This document shows positions 25,701-35,187 of a stretch of 64,000 bases of DNA, piece after piece. The notes below the pieces were generated by a model. That model did not search any database, was not told where the DNA came from, and saw nothing but the letters and a program-made list of their open reading frames with translations. How positions within the stretch are numbered: the first letter of the stretch is position 1; each line of letters opens with the position of its first letter. Both the position numbers and the translations under genes were made by a program. Source of the DNA: Huiozyma naganishii CBS 8797 (taxonomy: Eukaryota > Ascomycota > Saccharomycetes > Saccharomycetales > Saccharomycetaceae); assembly GCF_000348985.1 (NCBI RefSeq), contig NC_035924.1, forward strand, positions 930,001 through 994,000. Reading direction: 5' to 3'.

Positions 25701-27023
25701 ATGGAACTTCTCAATGCGTACGCCTCGCAGTCAGAATCCGAGTCTGAGTCTGGCGATGCGTTGCGGCGGTCTCCCGACGAGAATTCGCTGAAGAGACGGT
25801 TCACTGTGAGCAAGGGCGAGACCCAACGGTGGAAGCGGAAAAGGAAGGCGGCGGGACCCTGGGAGTCCTGGTCGAGCAGCGAGAGCGATGGTGATGCGGC
25901 TGTGATACCAGATATTGTTGACCAAGATGATGTTGATGGTGACGCTAGCAACAGTGATGGTGGCACCACGGTTGACGGGGACATTGCAGATGCACAATCG
26001 CGGTACTATGGCCCTCCAGGATGCCAGAGCAGTCTACTATCTGTACCTTCCGATGTTGCTGTTGATTTGGAGAAGCCGCCGCTATCCTTCAAGTGTTACC
26101 TCCCGAAGACGGTCAAGGCGACCTTCTCTGGGCATCGCAACGGCACGAACACTTTACAGTTCATCCCGAATACTGGCCACCTGTTCATGTCCGGTGGAAA
26201 CGATGCTGTAGTGCGGCTGTGGGACTTCTACCACGATAGGCGATGCGTGCGGGACTACCGGTCGCACTCCAAGGGAATCCGAGCGACGCGCTTTGTCCCC
26301 GACGGGTCGCAGTTCCTGAGCGCCTCGTTTGACCAGACGGTGAACCGGTGGGACACAGAGACGGGTACCGTATTGCAGTCGCTGTCCCTGAGGTCGACTC
26401 CAACAGCTGTTGACTTCCGCCCGCAACACGGCACGGACGAGTACCTTGTCGGGCTCTCTGACTCTCGGATCCTACACTACGACACGCGTGTGGACACCCG
26501 TGACGGGCTCGTGCAGACGTACGACCATCATTTGGGAGGGATCCTTGCTCTGAGGTATTTCCCGGATGGTACTAAGTTCATCTCTTCGTCCGAGGACAAG
26601 ACTGTACGGATCTGGGACAGTGGGGTGAACATTCCCGTGAAGCAGATCAGCGACACGACGCAGCACTCGATGCCCAGTGTGTCCCTGCACCCTGCTGGTG
26701 GATACTTTGTGACGCAGAGCATGGACAACGTGCTGTACACGTACTCTCTGCGGCCCAAATACCGGCGGCACCAGACGAAGCTGTTCCGGGGCCAGCGCGG
26801 TGCAGGGTACGGCATTGGTGTTGGCTTCTCCCCCGACGGGAAGTACGTGTGTTCGGGGGACTCGAAGAGTAAAGTGCTCGTGTGGGACTGGACTACGACA
26901 AAACTTCTGCGTGAGTTGCGAGTACCCGGTAGGAGACCCATTACACAGGTGGAGTGGCACCCGCAGGAGACGAGCAAAGTGATCTGCAGCGGTGCCGCGG
27001 GCAAGATCTACATGTTTGACTGA
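25701..27023 (+). CDS. CDC40: Pre-mRNA splicing factor Cdc40/Prp17
   Basis: A 440-residue WD40 protein (S. cerevisiae 455). The first ~125 residues are polar and acidic. From about 140 to the end seven WD repeats form a propeller; examples are FSGHRNGTNTLQFIPNTG...VVRLWDF, ISSSEDKTVRIWDSG and the final VEWHPQETSKVICSGAAG. Prp17 acts in the second catalytic step of splicing and links splicing to cell-cycle progression. It stands in tandem after ESF1, as in S. cerevisiae (YDR365C-YDR364C), and converges on RPT5 with only 72 bp between stops. Confidence 0.93.
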   Translation: MELLNAYASQSESESESGDALRRSPDENSLKRRFTVSKGETQRWKRKRKAAGPWESWSSSESDGDAAVIPDIVDQDDVDGDASNSDGGTTVDGDIADAQSRYYGPPGCQSSLLSVPSDVAVDLEKPPLSFKCYLPKTVKATFSGHRNGTNTLQFIPNTGHLFMSGGNDAVVRLWDFYHDRRCVRDYRSHSKGIRATRFVPDGSQFLSASFDQTVNRWDTETGTVLQSLSLRSTPTAVDFRPQHGTDEYLVGLSDSRILHYDTRVDTRDGLVQTYDHHLGGILALRYFPDGTKFISSSEDKTVRIWDSGVNIPVKQISDTTQHSMPSVSLHPAGGYFVTQSMDNVLYTYSLRPKYRRHQTKLFRGQRGAGYGIGVGFSPDGKYVCSGDSKSKVLVWDWTTTKLLRELRVPGRRPITQVEWHPQETSKVICSGAAGKIYMFD

Positions 27024-27095
27024 GTGGGAGGGGGAGTAGATGGTTATGTAGTTGGGCAATATACAGTGATATATATATATCGTGTAAGCATCCCT

Positions 27096-28367
27096 CTATG
27101 CGTAGAACGAGACGGACTTTGACTTTCTTGCCTGTACTTCTCCGATGGCGTCTACAAAGTCCTCGTGTTTCACTGAGGCCTGGCCGTTTCTGAGAGCGAT
27201 CATCCCTGCCTCGACGGTGACGGCCTTCAATTGAGCACCGTTGAACTCGTCCGTAGATCTCGCAAGTTCCTGCCAGTTAATATCGTCGTCCGTGGTCATC
27301 TTTCTGGAGTGGATCTGCAGGATCTGTGCCCTGGAGTCCTCTGTGGGCAGTGGGAACTCTATCTTCCTGTCGAGTCTCCCCGATCTGAGCAATGCGGGAT
27401 CCAACACGTCGACTCTGTTCGTTGCCGCAAGGACCTTCACGTTATCGTCTGAGGAGAACCCGTCCAGTTGGTTTAGCAACTCAAGCATGGTCCGCTGGAC
27501 TTCTCTGTCACCGGATTTCTCCGAGTCGAATCTTTTAGTCCCAATGGCGTCCAGTTCGTCGATGAAGATGATCGTGGGTGCCTTTTCCTTTGCAAGGGCG
27601 AAGGCGTCTCTGACAAGCTTAGCACCTTCCCCGATAAACATCTGTACGAGTTGTGGTGCTGCCAATTTCAAGAAAGTCGCGTTTGTCTGTGCAGCACACG
27701 CTCTCGCTAGAAGTGTCTTCCCCGTACCCGGTGGACCATACATGAGTGCCCCCTTGGGAGCACGAATCCCCATGTCTTTAAACTTATCCGCTCGCTTCAT
27801 AGGGAGCACGATCGCCTCTACAAGTTCCTCAATCTGCTTGTCTAGCCCACCGACGTCCGAGTACGTCTCCGTCGGTTTCTCATCCACTTCCATCGCTTTC
27901 ACCCTGCTGTCGAACTCTGAGGGTAAAGTGTCCAGTATCAAGTACGAGTCCTTGTTCACCCCTACGAGATCGTTCGGTTTCAGCGTATCCGGGTCCACGA
28001 GCCCTACCATGGGCAAGAACACCGTCTGTCTCGAAGAGGTCTTCACCACAGCGGCTTTCCCTCCCGCAGCCCTTTCTTCGTCCTCTTCACCGGCACCGCC
28101 GTCCATAATCTCAACGACGTTCGCAACGAGGTACGGCAGCTGCCTGTTGTTCTTGATCTTCTCCCTGTTGTCCTTGATCTTCTCCAGCATGACGTTCTTC
28201 TCGTGCTGCAGCCGTTGCAACTCTGACTTGAAGATCCGAATCTCGTTGTCAAGTAACTTGCTCCTCGTCTGCAACTCCTGCGTCGAGAGGGACCCGAGCT
28301 CAAGGGCCAGTCCATCGTCCCCGCCAGCAGCGTCCCCCACAACGTCCAATTCCTCCAGCGTCGCCAT
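27096..28367 (-). CDS. RPT5: 26S proteasome AAA-ATPase subunit Rpt5
   Basis: A 423-residue AAA-ATPase (S. cerevisiae 434). An N-terminal coiled coil (about 25-70) precedes the OB domain. The AAA module has Walker A GPPGTGKT near 209-216, Walker [12 protein letters not shown] near 268 and arginine fingers in [16 protein letters not shown]. The C-terminus FYA is the HbYX-type tail that docks into the 20S alpha ring and opens its gate. Rpt5 is part of the base ring that unfolds substrates. S. cerevisiae RPT5 is YOR117W, so this gene comes from the sister track relative to its neighbours CDC40 and SEM1. A PACE-like box lies upstream. Confidence 0.96.
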   Translation of the reverse strand: MATLEELDVVGDAAGGDDGLALELGSLSTQELQTRSKLLDNEIRIFKSELQRLQHEKNVMLEKIKDNREKIKNNRQLPYLVANVVEIMDGGAGEEDEERAAGGKAAVVKTSSRQTVFLPMVGLVDPDTLKPNDLVGVNKDSYLILDTLPSEFDSRVKAMEVDEKPTETYSDVGGLDKQIEELVEAIVLPMKRADKFKDMGIRAPKGALMYGPPGTGKTLLARACAAQTNATFLKLAAPQLVQMFIGEGAKLVRDAFALAKEKAPTIIFIDELDAIGTKRFDSEKSGDREVQRTMLELLNQLDGFSSDDNVKVLAATNRVDVLDPALLRSGRLDRKIEFPLPTEDSRAQILQIHSRKMTTDDDINWQELARSTDEFNGAQLKAVTVEAGMIALRNGQASVKHEDFVDAIGEVQARKSKSVSFYA

Positions 28368-28415
28368 TACCGAGTGCTCAGTCGCCTTGTACTGCTCTAG
28401 TGCTCCAGTGAAGGT

Positions 28416-28424
28416 GTCGCCACC
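28416..28424 (-). promoter_or_regulatory. PACE-like (Rpn4) box of RPT5
   Basis: GGTGGCGAC on the minus strand, 49-57 bp before the RPT5 ATG, differs at two positions from the proteasome-associated control element GGTGGCAAA and keeps its GGTGGC core. Proteasome genes of budding yeasts are controlled by Rpn4 through this element, so use here is likely but inferred. Confidence 0.55.
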
Positions 28425-28573
28425 TTCAAAACTTCTTAAACTTCAACTTTTTAAATCGAAGACGTCGTGGTCGCAGCGAAGGGTCCTGACAGTGTTACTG
28501 GATCGGTGTTACGGCAGGTCTGTATGTAGCTGGTGTATGTAGTAGTTGGTGTATGTAGGTGGGGGGAGTACGC

Positions 28574-28864
28574 CTATGCTTGCAACTCGCTCCTGAGCGT
28601 CTGCGTGAACTCGTCGTCGACCTCCACGTCGTCCCAGTTCTCCTCCCAGAGGGCAGTGCCCTGTCCCTGCGCGGCACCTTGCGAGGCACCGACCGTGCTC
28701 TTTGCGTCCCAGTCGTCCACTGGGAAGTCCTCGAACTCGTCGTCGTCCTCTTCAAGGGATAGTTTCTTCTGTGGGGCTGCCGTGTTCGTCGCAGCTGTGG
28801 CGACCGTCGTCGCAGCGGTGCCGCTCGCCTGTGTGGTCTCCCGTGTCGCCTGTGTGTTGCTCAT
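28574..28864 (-). CDS. SEM1: Proteasome lid subunit and TREX-2 component Sem1
   Basis: A 96-residue intrinsically disordered acidic protein (S. cerevisiae 89, human DSS1). The hallmark acidic-aromatic stretches are LEEDDDEFEDFPVDDWD near 37-53 and LWEENWDDVEVDDEFTQTL near 72-90, preceded by an Ala/Thr-rich N-terminus. Sem1 is a lid subunit of the 26S proteasome and also part of the TREX-2 mRNA export complex. It is immediately upstream of RPT5 on the same strand, so two proteasome genes are adjacent here; in S. cerevisiae they are on different chromosomes. Confidence 0.93.
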   Translation of the reverse strand: MSNTQATRETTQASGTAATTVATAATNTAAPQKKLSLEEDDDEFEDFPVDDWDAKSTVGASQGAAQGQGTALWEENWDDVEVDDEFTQTLRSELQA

Positions 28865-28988
28865 CCCGATTGCAGTCGATGCAGTGGTCTCTTTGGAGTC
28901 CTGGAAGTGGTCTTCTAAGTGAATAGAAGTGTCGTCGCTTTTAAAATTTTGTGGCGAAGACGACGAGAGGAAGAGCAGGAAGACGCTG

Positions 28989-30026
28989 TCACTCTGCTAT
29001 CTCGAGGACGTCGCCGTCCTCGAGGTCCAGTTCCGATATGTGGGTCTCTGGGGACACCTGCTCGTCGTCGAGCCGTAGTTGCAAAGGTGCTCCGGCAGGA
29101 AGCCCACGCTCCATCCTGTAGTATTCGAGCAGTCGCGAACAAGGTGTGCCGCCGTGGACCTTCACGTAGAGACGTCGATTGTCTGCGCTCAGCAGTGCGA
29201 TCTTCATCAGGGCGGGGGCGGGATTACCGGGGGATTCACTTGCAGCGGTGGCGGGGGCAGGAACGGGAACAGGGACGGAGGCTGCAGCCTCGGTTCCGTT
29301 GGTTGCCTCCTGTCCACCAGACACATCGCTGGCGGGTGTCTCCAGGTTCAACGCACGCAGCACCACGTCGACTTCCAACACCTCGTTCTCAAACTCTTGC
29401 ACTACACCCAGCGAGTTACAGTTCATAAAGGGAAGCACGCGTGCCCCACCACGGTACATCCCGACGGCACCCTCAGTGTACCCACCCTGCAACACCTGTG
29501 GTACACGACACGCTCTCACCAACGCACTCAATACACTGGGCAACACTGTCCCCAGTGGTCGTGTGCCGATCACTTTCACTTGCACACTCTTGCCCAGCGT
29601 GCCCTCCAGTTGCGATTGGAACCGTACTCTGTACACGGGGGAGGGCACCGTCGACGTTGTAGCAGTCTCGGCGGGCTCCACGGACTGTGTCCTCGCCCTG
29701 AGCAACTCTTGGAAGAACTGTTCCTCATCGTCAGGGCCTGACTCGGCATCCGAACTCGAACTCGAGCTCGAGTCCGTACCCATCTTACGTCGTTTCCGCC
29801 GCGGGCTCTCATCAGACCCTGACTCTGTGGATACCGAACGGTCACTGCCCCGTCGACTACTCCGTCGACTACTCTCGCTGGAACTACTCTCCAACTCCAG
29901 CGGCACCGTCTCCGTTGCGGTCTTCTTCGGCACCACCGGGGCCACCGGGGCCACCGCGAGCACCGGCTCCCCAGCGTCAGACCCTGCCATGTTGAAGAAG
30001 TCGTCATCGCTGTCAGAGGACACCAT
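28989..30026 (-). CDS. ESC2: SUMO-like domain protein Esc2
   Basis: A 345-residue protein (S. cerevisiae 456, so shorter). The first ~115 residues are Ser/acidic-rich with a basic RRKRRK patch, matching the Rad60-Esc2-Nip45 family layout. Two SUMO-like domains follow: a divergent one at about 128-225 (YRVRFQSQLEGTLGKSVQVK) and a clear C-terminal one at about 265-345 (MKIALLSADNRRLYVKVHGG ending LEDGDVLEI). Esc2 helps sumoylation-dependent repair of stalled replication forks and silencing. The open frame starts with GTG; the ATG at 30026 (MVSSDSDDDFF) is used. Local GC content is high. Confidence 0.88.
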   Translation of the reverse strand: MVSSDSDDDFFNMAGSDAGEPVLAVAPVAPVVPKKTATETVPLELESSSSESSRRSSRRGSDRSVSTESGSDESPRRKRRKMGTDSSSSSSSDAESGPDDEEQFFQELLRARTQSVEPAETATTSTVPSPVYRVRFQSQLEGTLGKSVQVKVIGTRPLGTVLPSVLSALVRACRVPQVLQGGYTEGAVGMYRGGARVLPFMNCNSLGVVQEFENEVLEVDVVLRALNLETPASDVSGGQEATNGTEAAASVPVPVPAPATAASESPGNPAPALMKIALLSADNRRLYVKVHGGTPCSRLLEYYRMERGLPAGAPLQLRLDDEQVSPETHISELDLEDGDVLEIAE

Positions 30027-30377
30027 CGTCACGGCACTCCTGCTCTACACTGTGTTGAAGTGGTTTGTAGTTGCAAGAGTTGTAAGACGTTAACTACAAC
30101 TGGTCTGTATAAGAGAGTGCACCGATATGACAGCTCAATATAGGCTACTGCCTCACCCGTGGAGTTGGCCAGTACCTACTCTACCCAACTACCATCCCCA
30201 GCACATGACTTGGATGCCACAGTTGGTTGCAAGAGGGTGTTTGCGACATTTTGGGGACGTACCAGACGGGCAGACCTGCTGCTGGTACGACGCTGCTACG
30301 ATATAAGAGGGCAGGAGGGAGAGGCACCGCCAATTGAGCGACAAGGTAATCGTAAGGTCACACCCCCCCCCCCACGC
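30027..30377. other. Divergent ESC2-YHR112C promoter region with C11 tract
   Basis: A 351-bp interval. A run of eleven C residues lies at 30363-30373, ending five bases before the YHR112C start codon. The YHR112C frame is open without an ATG back to 30159, but that part shows no family similarity. No RNA gene was seen. Confidence 0.55.
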
Positions 30378-31520
30378 ATGGAACACCTCGCGACAACTCT
30401 GATACACGCAGACGATAGGGACAACAGGGTGCCCGACGTCGCTCCGCCGATCAACGTCTCGACCACGTACCGCTACGACAAGGACGATCTCGTGCCCTGG
30501 AGGGACCGTGAGTCCCTCGAGTTCATGGACAAGAGACCCATTTACTCGAGACTCGCACACCCGAACTCAACACGGCTGGAGAGTCTGTTCTCGCAGATCC
30601 TAGGAGGCCACGCAGTAGTGTACAACTCTGGGCTCGCTGCGTTCTTCGCAGCACTGATCCACTACAACCCGAAGCGATTGTTCATAGACCAGAGCTACCA
30701 TGGTTGTAGAGCCATTGCTCATATCCTCACGAGAACCACTGGGATGCAGCAGTGTTCCCTAGATGACGTCCCGCAGATGGCTCAACCTGGGGATGTCGTA
30801 CACTTGGAGAGCCCAGTCAACCCATTGGGGACTGTCCCCAGGGATATGTCCCTTCTCGCCGAACAGGCTCACGAGAGGGGGGCCGTGCTGATAGTGGATT
30901 CGACTTTCGCTCCACCACCGCTCCAAGATCCTTGGAGGTTCGGGTGCGATATGGTCATGCACTCAGCGACCAAGTACTTTGGTGGACACTCGGACTTGCT
31001 CAGTGGGGTGCTCGTCACAAGAGACCAGCAGACCGCGGGGGCACTCCGCGACGATAGGATATACTTGGGGACCAACGTCGCAAACCTCGAGGCGTATCTT
31101 TTACTCCGCTCGCTGCGCACTTTCGAACTGCGCATCCAACGGCAGTCCACCAACTGCACCGCCGTGGTGGCATACCTCAACGACCACCGCGGTGACTGGC
31201 CTCTCGTCCTCGACAAGTTGTACCACTCGTCCCTGCAAACTGGGGAACCCTGGGTCGCGGAACAACTAGAGGGCGGGCACCCACCCGTGTTTGCTCTCAC
31301 TCTACGGTCCATTGACCAGTGCAAGAGGTTCCCACAGCTGCTGCACTACTTCCAACACGCGACGTCCCTCGGTGGTGTCGAGTCCCTCGTCGAATGGAGG
31401 GCCATGACGGACCCACACATCGACCAGACGCTTGTCAGGGTGTCCGTCGGTTGCGAGAATGCAGAGGACCTCATTGCGGACCTGACCACTGCGTTGAACG
31501 CTTTGCAAAGCGACCCATAG
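30378..31520 (+). CDS. YHR112C: Cystathionine beta/gamma-lyase-like PLP enzyme (YHR112C orthologue)
   Basis: A 380-residue Cys/Met-metabolism PLP enzyme (S. cerevisiae YHR112C is 378). The PLP lysine lies in [16 protein letters not shown] near 199; the phosphate-binding segment [12 protein letters not shown] and the LESPVNPLG stretch near 145 are also typical. Family members cleave or form cystathionine; the substrate of YHR112C is not established. The start is the ATG at 30378 ([12 protein letters not shown]), which matches family N-termini. Neighbours are ESC2 and TFC6 (YDR track), with YHR111W (UBA4) two genes on: an interleaved order. Confidence 0.85.
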   Translation: MEHLATTLIHADDRDNRVPDVAPPINVSTTYRYDKDDLVPWRDRESLEFMDKRPIYSRLAHPNSTRLESLFSQILGGHAVVYNSGLAAFFAALIHYNPKRLFIDQSYHGCRAIAHILTRTTGMQQCSLDDVPQMAQPGDVVHLESPVNPLGTVPRDMSLLAEQAHERGAVLIVDSTFAPPPLQDPWRFGCDMVMHSATKYFGGHSDLLSGVLVTRDQQTAGALRDDRIYLGTNVANLEAYLLLRSLRTFELRIQRQSTNCTAVVAYLNDHRGDWPLVLDKLYHSSLQTGEPWVAEQLEGGHPPVFALTLRSIDQCKRFPQLLHYFQHATSLGGVESLVEWRAMTDPHIDQTLVRVSVGCENAEDLIADLTTALNALQSDP

Positions 31521-31626
31521 CCATCAGCAACCTTTCTATAGACGTATATAACAGAAGAGATCACTTTAAGAACATCACTACTCTCCGATCAACAACTCAG
31601 TGGAAACGCAGCAATTGAGTCAGGGG

Positions 31627-33594
31627 ATGGATTCGACAGGACAGGACATCGTGTCCACTGCAGTGCGTGCCGTAGAAGGTGTGGCACATGGCGGCGGTGC
31701 TGGTCGTAGGAGACCGCGTCGTGCAGCGTCCAAGAGGGCCGGGGACACGGTCAGCGAGCTGGTTGCTTTGGAAACCGGGATGGACGCGGAGCTGGGCACC
31801 ACGGGGGATGGGGAGTTCGTCATGAATGGTGCTGAACCGGAAGACGATGATGAGGAAGAGGAAGAGGAGGAGGAGGCTGACGATATCGAGATTGAAGTCA
31901 TCGAAGAGGAGAGTGAGGAGGAACAGAGCACCAAGAAGAAGGGGAAACGACTCAAGACACCGCGGGCGAAGAAACCGGCGCAAGCTGCGAAACGCAGTAC
32001 CAATAGCCGTGCCTCATCGGGACCCACAGGGTCCGAACAACGCACTATAAGAAACCTTAGGGAACTCAGCTCCGTCAGGGACAAACTAGAGAAAGTGTAC
32101 GGTACCAACGAGCAGAAACTGTTGCAGTTGGCCAAAGTGAAGGAGGGGTTTGAAACGCACCTGTTCGATTTCCCGAGCAGTAACATACAGCAGGATTCCC
32201 GCTATTACCTGGACTTCAAACCGCCAGCATTCTCAGAGACAGACACGACTCAGAGGCTCTTCCCCACCGGTAGAACAACACAGTACGTTGACATCACAGA
32301 GGATCAATTCCAATCGGAATTCAAAGTAGATGCACAACCCGTAGACGTTTTGCTGGGATCCGTAGCGACAAGTCTCTCCCCAAACGACCAGAAGGAGTTC
32401 CCCCTGTTCGAACACTATAGGAGGGAGGGACTTGTCTACAATTGTGGCAGTCTCGTGACAGACATGGCGTGGCTCAATACTGAGGACGACCGAGTACAGT
32501 TCCTCGCAGTGGCCTTGTCACAGTTCTCGAATAACGCCGCAGATCGGGGATTGAAGATGTTCGGGACCACACCGCACAAATCCTGTATACAAATCCTTCA
32601 ATTCGACCCACAGGAACTGCGACTCACCAAAGTTCAAACCATATTGCACAACTTCGGGGATACATGGAACCTTAAATGGCACGACGGGTGCTTGGTGAAC
32701 AACGACACAGCTATCGGTGTGCTCGGGTTCACCGCACAGGACGGCAGCGTACGGTTTATACAGATCCGCAGAGACACGGACGCACTGTACAGGAGATGCA
32801 CGGGCACGGACGTGACAATCTCTCTCGTGGGCTCGTACATCAGTTGCTTCGACTTCCTCACGCCAACGACAATCATCTGCGGGTTTCAAAACGGGTTCGT
32901 CGCAGAATTCGATCTCTCGGACGACCTCACTGTCCCCTCCTTGTATCATAAAGTACTCGAGACGTACATCATATCAATAGCCGCGGCGACATCCAAGTTT
33001 GAGTCAACCGTTGTCAGCGTCGCATCCATCGACGGGTACTTCTCCCTGTTTGATCCGCGCCACATCGCCAGTACAAAGTGCGTAGTTGGTAGATCTAGAG
33101 GATCCAACACAAACCCGCTCGTGTACTCTCCGACAGTGTACACCTACCTGACCAGTGACGGGGGCAACTCGCTTCGCGGTATACCACCGAAGGCCTCCTT
33201 TGCGGTCCACCAAATAAATTCAAGGGACTCAACCGTGACCTCCATAGACGCGTCGAGATTACACCCGCTGGCATTGTCCGGTACGGCGGATGGGTCTCTC
33301 TACATCGATAATGTTGCAAGACGGCTTCTAACGGGTGTCAAGAACATCTCCAACACGCACAGCTCTCTGAAGCTGTGGAAATGGGACTACGACACGCATA
33401 CTGGGCAATACAGGCTGGATCACAACTACTCCGTCGAGAAATGCTCGGTGAACGACCTCAGCAAGATCCGTATCGATGCCCCCGGTATCGTCATCGGCGC
33501 CGTCAAATGGATCCAAACGTCTACCAACGGAAAAGTGTACGCGTTCAGTAACAACGCAGGACTGCTGACCCTGGAGAAATTACCCATGGAATAG
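31627..33594 (+). CDS. TFC6: RNA polymerase III factor TFIIIC subunit Tfc6 (tau91)
   Basis: A 655-residue protein (S. cerevisiae 672). An N-terminal basic AT-hook-like segment GRRRPRRAASKRAG near 20-35 is followed by a long acidic run (EDDDEEEEEEEEADD, about 75-90) and a second basic stretch KTPRAKKPAQAAKR. The rest forms a WD40-type propeller. Tfc6 is in the tauB half of TFIIIC that binds the B box of tRNA genes together with Tfc3. The open frame begins with a GTG; the ATG at 31627 (MDSTGQD) is chosen. It converges on UBA4 with 76 bp between stops. Confidence 0.88.
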   Translation: MDSTGQDIVSTAVRAVEGVAHGGGAGRRRPRRAASKRAGDTVSELVALETGMDAELGTTGDGEFVMNGAEPEDDDEEEEEEEEADDIEIEVIEEESEEEQSTKKKGKRLKTPRAKKPAQAAKRSTNSRASSGPTGSEQRTIRNLRELSSVRDKLEKVYGTNEQKLLQLAKVKEGFETHLFDFPSSNIQQDSRYYLDFKPPAFSETDTTQRLFPTGRTTQYVDITEDQFQSEFKVDAQPVDVLLGSVATSLSPNDQKEFPLFEHYRREGLVYNCGSLVTDMAWLNTEDDRVQFLAVALSQFSNNAADRGLKMFGTTPHKSCIQILQFDPQELRLTKVQTILHNFGDTWNLKWHDGCLVNNDTAIGVLGFTAQDGSVRFIQIRRDTDALYRRCTGTDVTISLVGSYISCFDFLTPTTIICGFQNGFVAEFDLSDDLTVPSLYHKVLETYIISIAAATSKFESTVVSVASIDGYFSLFDPRHIASTKCVVGRSRGSNTNPLVYSPTVYTYLTSDGGNSLRGIPPKASFAVHQINSRDSTVTSIDASRLHPLALSGTADGSLYIDNVARRLLTGVKNISNTHSSLKLWKWDYDTHTGQYRLDHNYSVEKCSVNDLSKIRIDAPGIVIGAVKWIQTSTNGKVYAFSNNAGLLTLEKLPME

Positions 33595-33670
33595 AAGTCT
33601 TGGCTAACGCGCCACTTCCTTGCTTATTCCGTATGAACAGTATATAGATTGTACTATATGCCCCCCTGTA

Positions 33671-34987
33671 TCAATATTTTGGCATCGAAGGGTCTATCTC
33701 ATCGATGTATTTGAATAGTCCACCTGTGACATCCCTTACGTTTTTAATGTTAAACTCGTCCTTGAGCAGTCTCGTCGCCAGTTGCGATTCGTTTCCGTGA
33801 CGGCATATTACGAGCACATCGCTGGACTCGGTGATCTGTGGGATCCGAGATTGCAAGGCGTCTACAGACCGATCTAGGTTTCTCAATTCCTTCATTGGCA
33901 CGTTCACCGTATGGGGGAGGTGCGATATTTTGTAGTGGTGCGATGGGCGGACATCCAGCAGGACGGTTGTGTCCATGTCGAGAAGTTCATCTTGAAGATC
34001 CGATACGGAGATTCTCTCCTCCGGTTGGCAAACGTTGTAGTTTCTCGATCCGCAAAACACGTTGTAATTGACGATCCCGGACTCAATCGTTTCTTTAGTG
34101 ATCGTGCGCTCTGTACCACACGCAATGCATTGAGGTTGTCTCCCCCTCATCTTGAAAGTCCTTATAGTCTGCCCTGGGAACCCAGAGTACATCATGAGGA
34201 AAGGTTTGAAGTTTTCCTTCGTGTAGACGCCCAGTATGATCTTTATGGTCTCCACGGCCATCATGACGCCGACAATCCCAATACAGGGCCCAATCACACC
34301 ACCTTCGGAACACGAGGCGACGGATGTCGGTGGTGGTGGTGTTGGGTAAAAGCACCTGTAGCAAGGTCCGCAGTCCTGGAAGTTCAAAACGGACAGTTGT
34401 CCCTCCGTGCCAAGGCCTGACGCCGAGACTACGGTCATCCCCAAGTTCACTGCGACGTCCGAAACCAAGTACCGTGTCAGAGGTGTATCTGTACAGTCCA
34501 ACACTATGTCGTACCCTTCGAAGATACGGAATGCGTTGCTGTAGTCTAACCTCACAGGGTACGTGACCACTTTGACGTTCGGGTTCAATTTGCCAAGCAC
34601 TTCTCTTGCGGACTCACACTTCAACATCCCCACTTTCCCAGAATCGTGAATCACCTGCCGGTGCAAGTTGGACACCTCCACGGTGTCGTTGTCCACAATC
34701 CCAATGGTCCCCACGCCGGCACCAGCCAAGTAAGGCAGGCAGGGACTTCCCAGTCCACCTGCCCCAACAACCAACACTTTCGCACTCTTCAAAAGCAGCT
34801 GTCCCTGGACACCACCGGTGCTCTCCACAATCATCTGTCTGCCGTACCTCTCGTACTCGGGCAACGAAAGCCGATCGGCACCCACACCCTCCTGCGTCCC
34901 GCTCTGTCTCAATTTCTCCCTCAGAAGTTCATTCTCTCGTCTCAATCTAATCAACTCGGCCTGAGCATCACTTGAATTGCCGGACAT
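33671..34987 (-). CDS. UBA4: E1-like thiolation enzyme Uba4 (Urm1 activating)
   Basis: A 438-residue protein (S. cerevisiae 440). An N-terminal helix precedes the ThiF/MoeB adenylation domain with VVGAGGLGSP near 73 and the HRQVIHD segment. Zinc-binding pairs are CGPCYRC and the later CIAC. The C-terminal rhodanese domain carries the persulfide cysteine in VICRHGNES near 392. Uba4 activates Urm1 as a thiocarboxylate for tRNA wobble-uridine thiolation and protein urmylation. The frame extends 17 codons upstream from a TTG; the ATG at 34987 (MSGNSSDAQAE) gives family length. S. cerevisiae UBA4 is YHR111W. Confidence 0.93.
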   Translation of the reverse strand: MSGNSSDAQAELIRLRRENELLREKLRQSGTQEGVGADRLSLPEYERYGRQMIVESTGGVQGQLLLKSAKVLVVGAGGLGSPCLPYLAGAGVGTIGIVDNDTVEVSNLHRQVIHDSGKVGMLKCESAREVLGKLNPNVKVVTYPVRLDYSNAFRIFEGYDIVLDCTDTPLTRYLVSDVAVNLGMTVVSASGLGTEGQLSVLNFQDCGPCYRCFYPTPPPPTSVASCSEGGVIGPCIGIVGVMMAVETIKIILGVYTKENFKPFLMMYSGFPGQTIRTFKMRGRQPQCIACGTERTITKETIESGIVNYNVFCGSRNYNVCQPEERISVSDLQDELLDMDTTVLLDVRPSHHYKISHLPHTVNVPMKELRNLDRSVDALQSRIPQITESSDVLVICRHGNESQLATRLLKDEFNIKNVRDVTGGLFKYIDEIDPSMPKY

Positions 34988-35083
34988 ACCCCACGGGAAT
35001 ATTAAAAGCTGGCCACGGCAAGCCAACAAGAGGAGCAACCGTCACAAGAAGTCGCTGTTCATCGTCTTCGAGAACTTCAAAAG

Positions 35084-35094
35084 TGAAAAATTTT
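35084..35094 (+). promoter_or_regulatory. RRPE box of the BCP1 promoter
   Basis: TGAAAAATTTT is a perfect RRPE and lies 94-104 bp before the BCP1 ATG. A partial PAC (GCGATG) follows near 35105. The 200-bp region is shared with divergent UBA4, but BCP1 is the ribosome-biogenesis gene. Confidence 0.6.
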
Positions 35095-35187
35095 AGAAAT
35101 CGATGCGATGCCCATCGAAGACGTTGCTGTTGCTGTTGATGCTGTTGATGGTGGTGGTGTTTGGTGGTGTTCCAGAGTCGTCGCAGA

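Noticed and set aside
27241..28542. Long plus-strand open frame opposite RPT5
   Set aside because: It is the antisense shadow of a conserved AAA-ATPase; Ser-rich translation is an effect of codon bias.
29179..30093. Long plus-strand open frame opposite ESC2
   Set aside because: Shadow of the GC-rich ESC2 coding sequence, with no recognisable domain.
31600..31626. Upstream nine-codon extension of TFC6
   Set aside because: It begins with GTG, which is not a normal nuclear yeast start; the ATG at 31627 is used.
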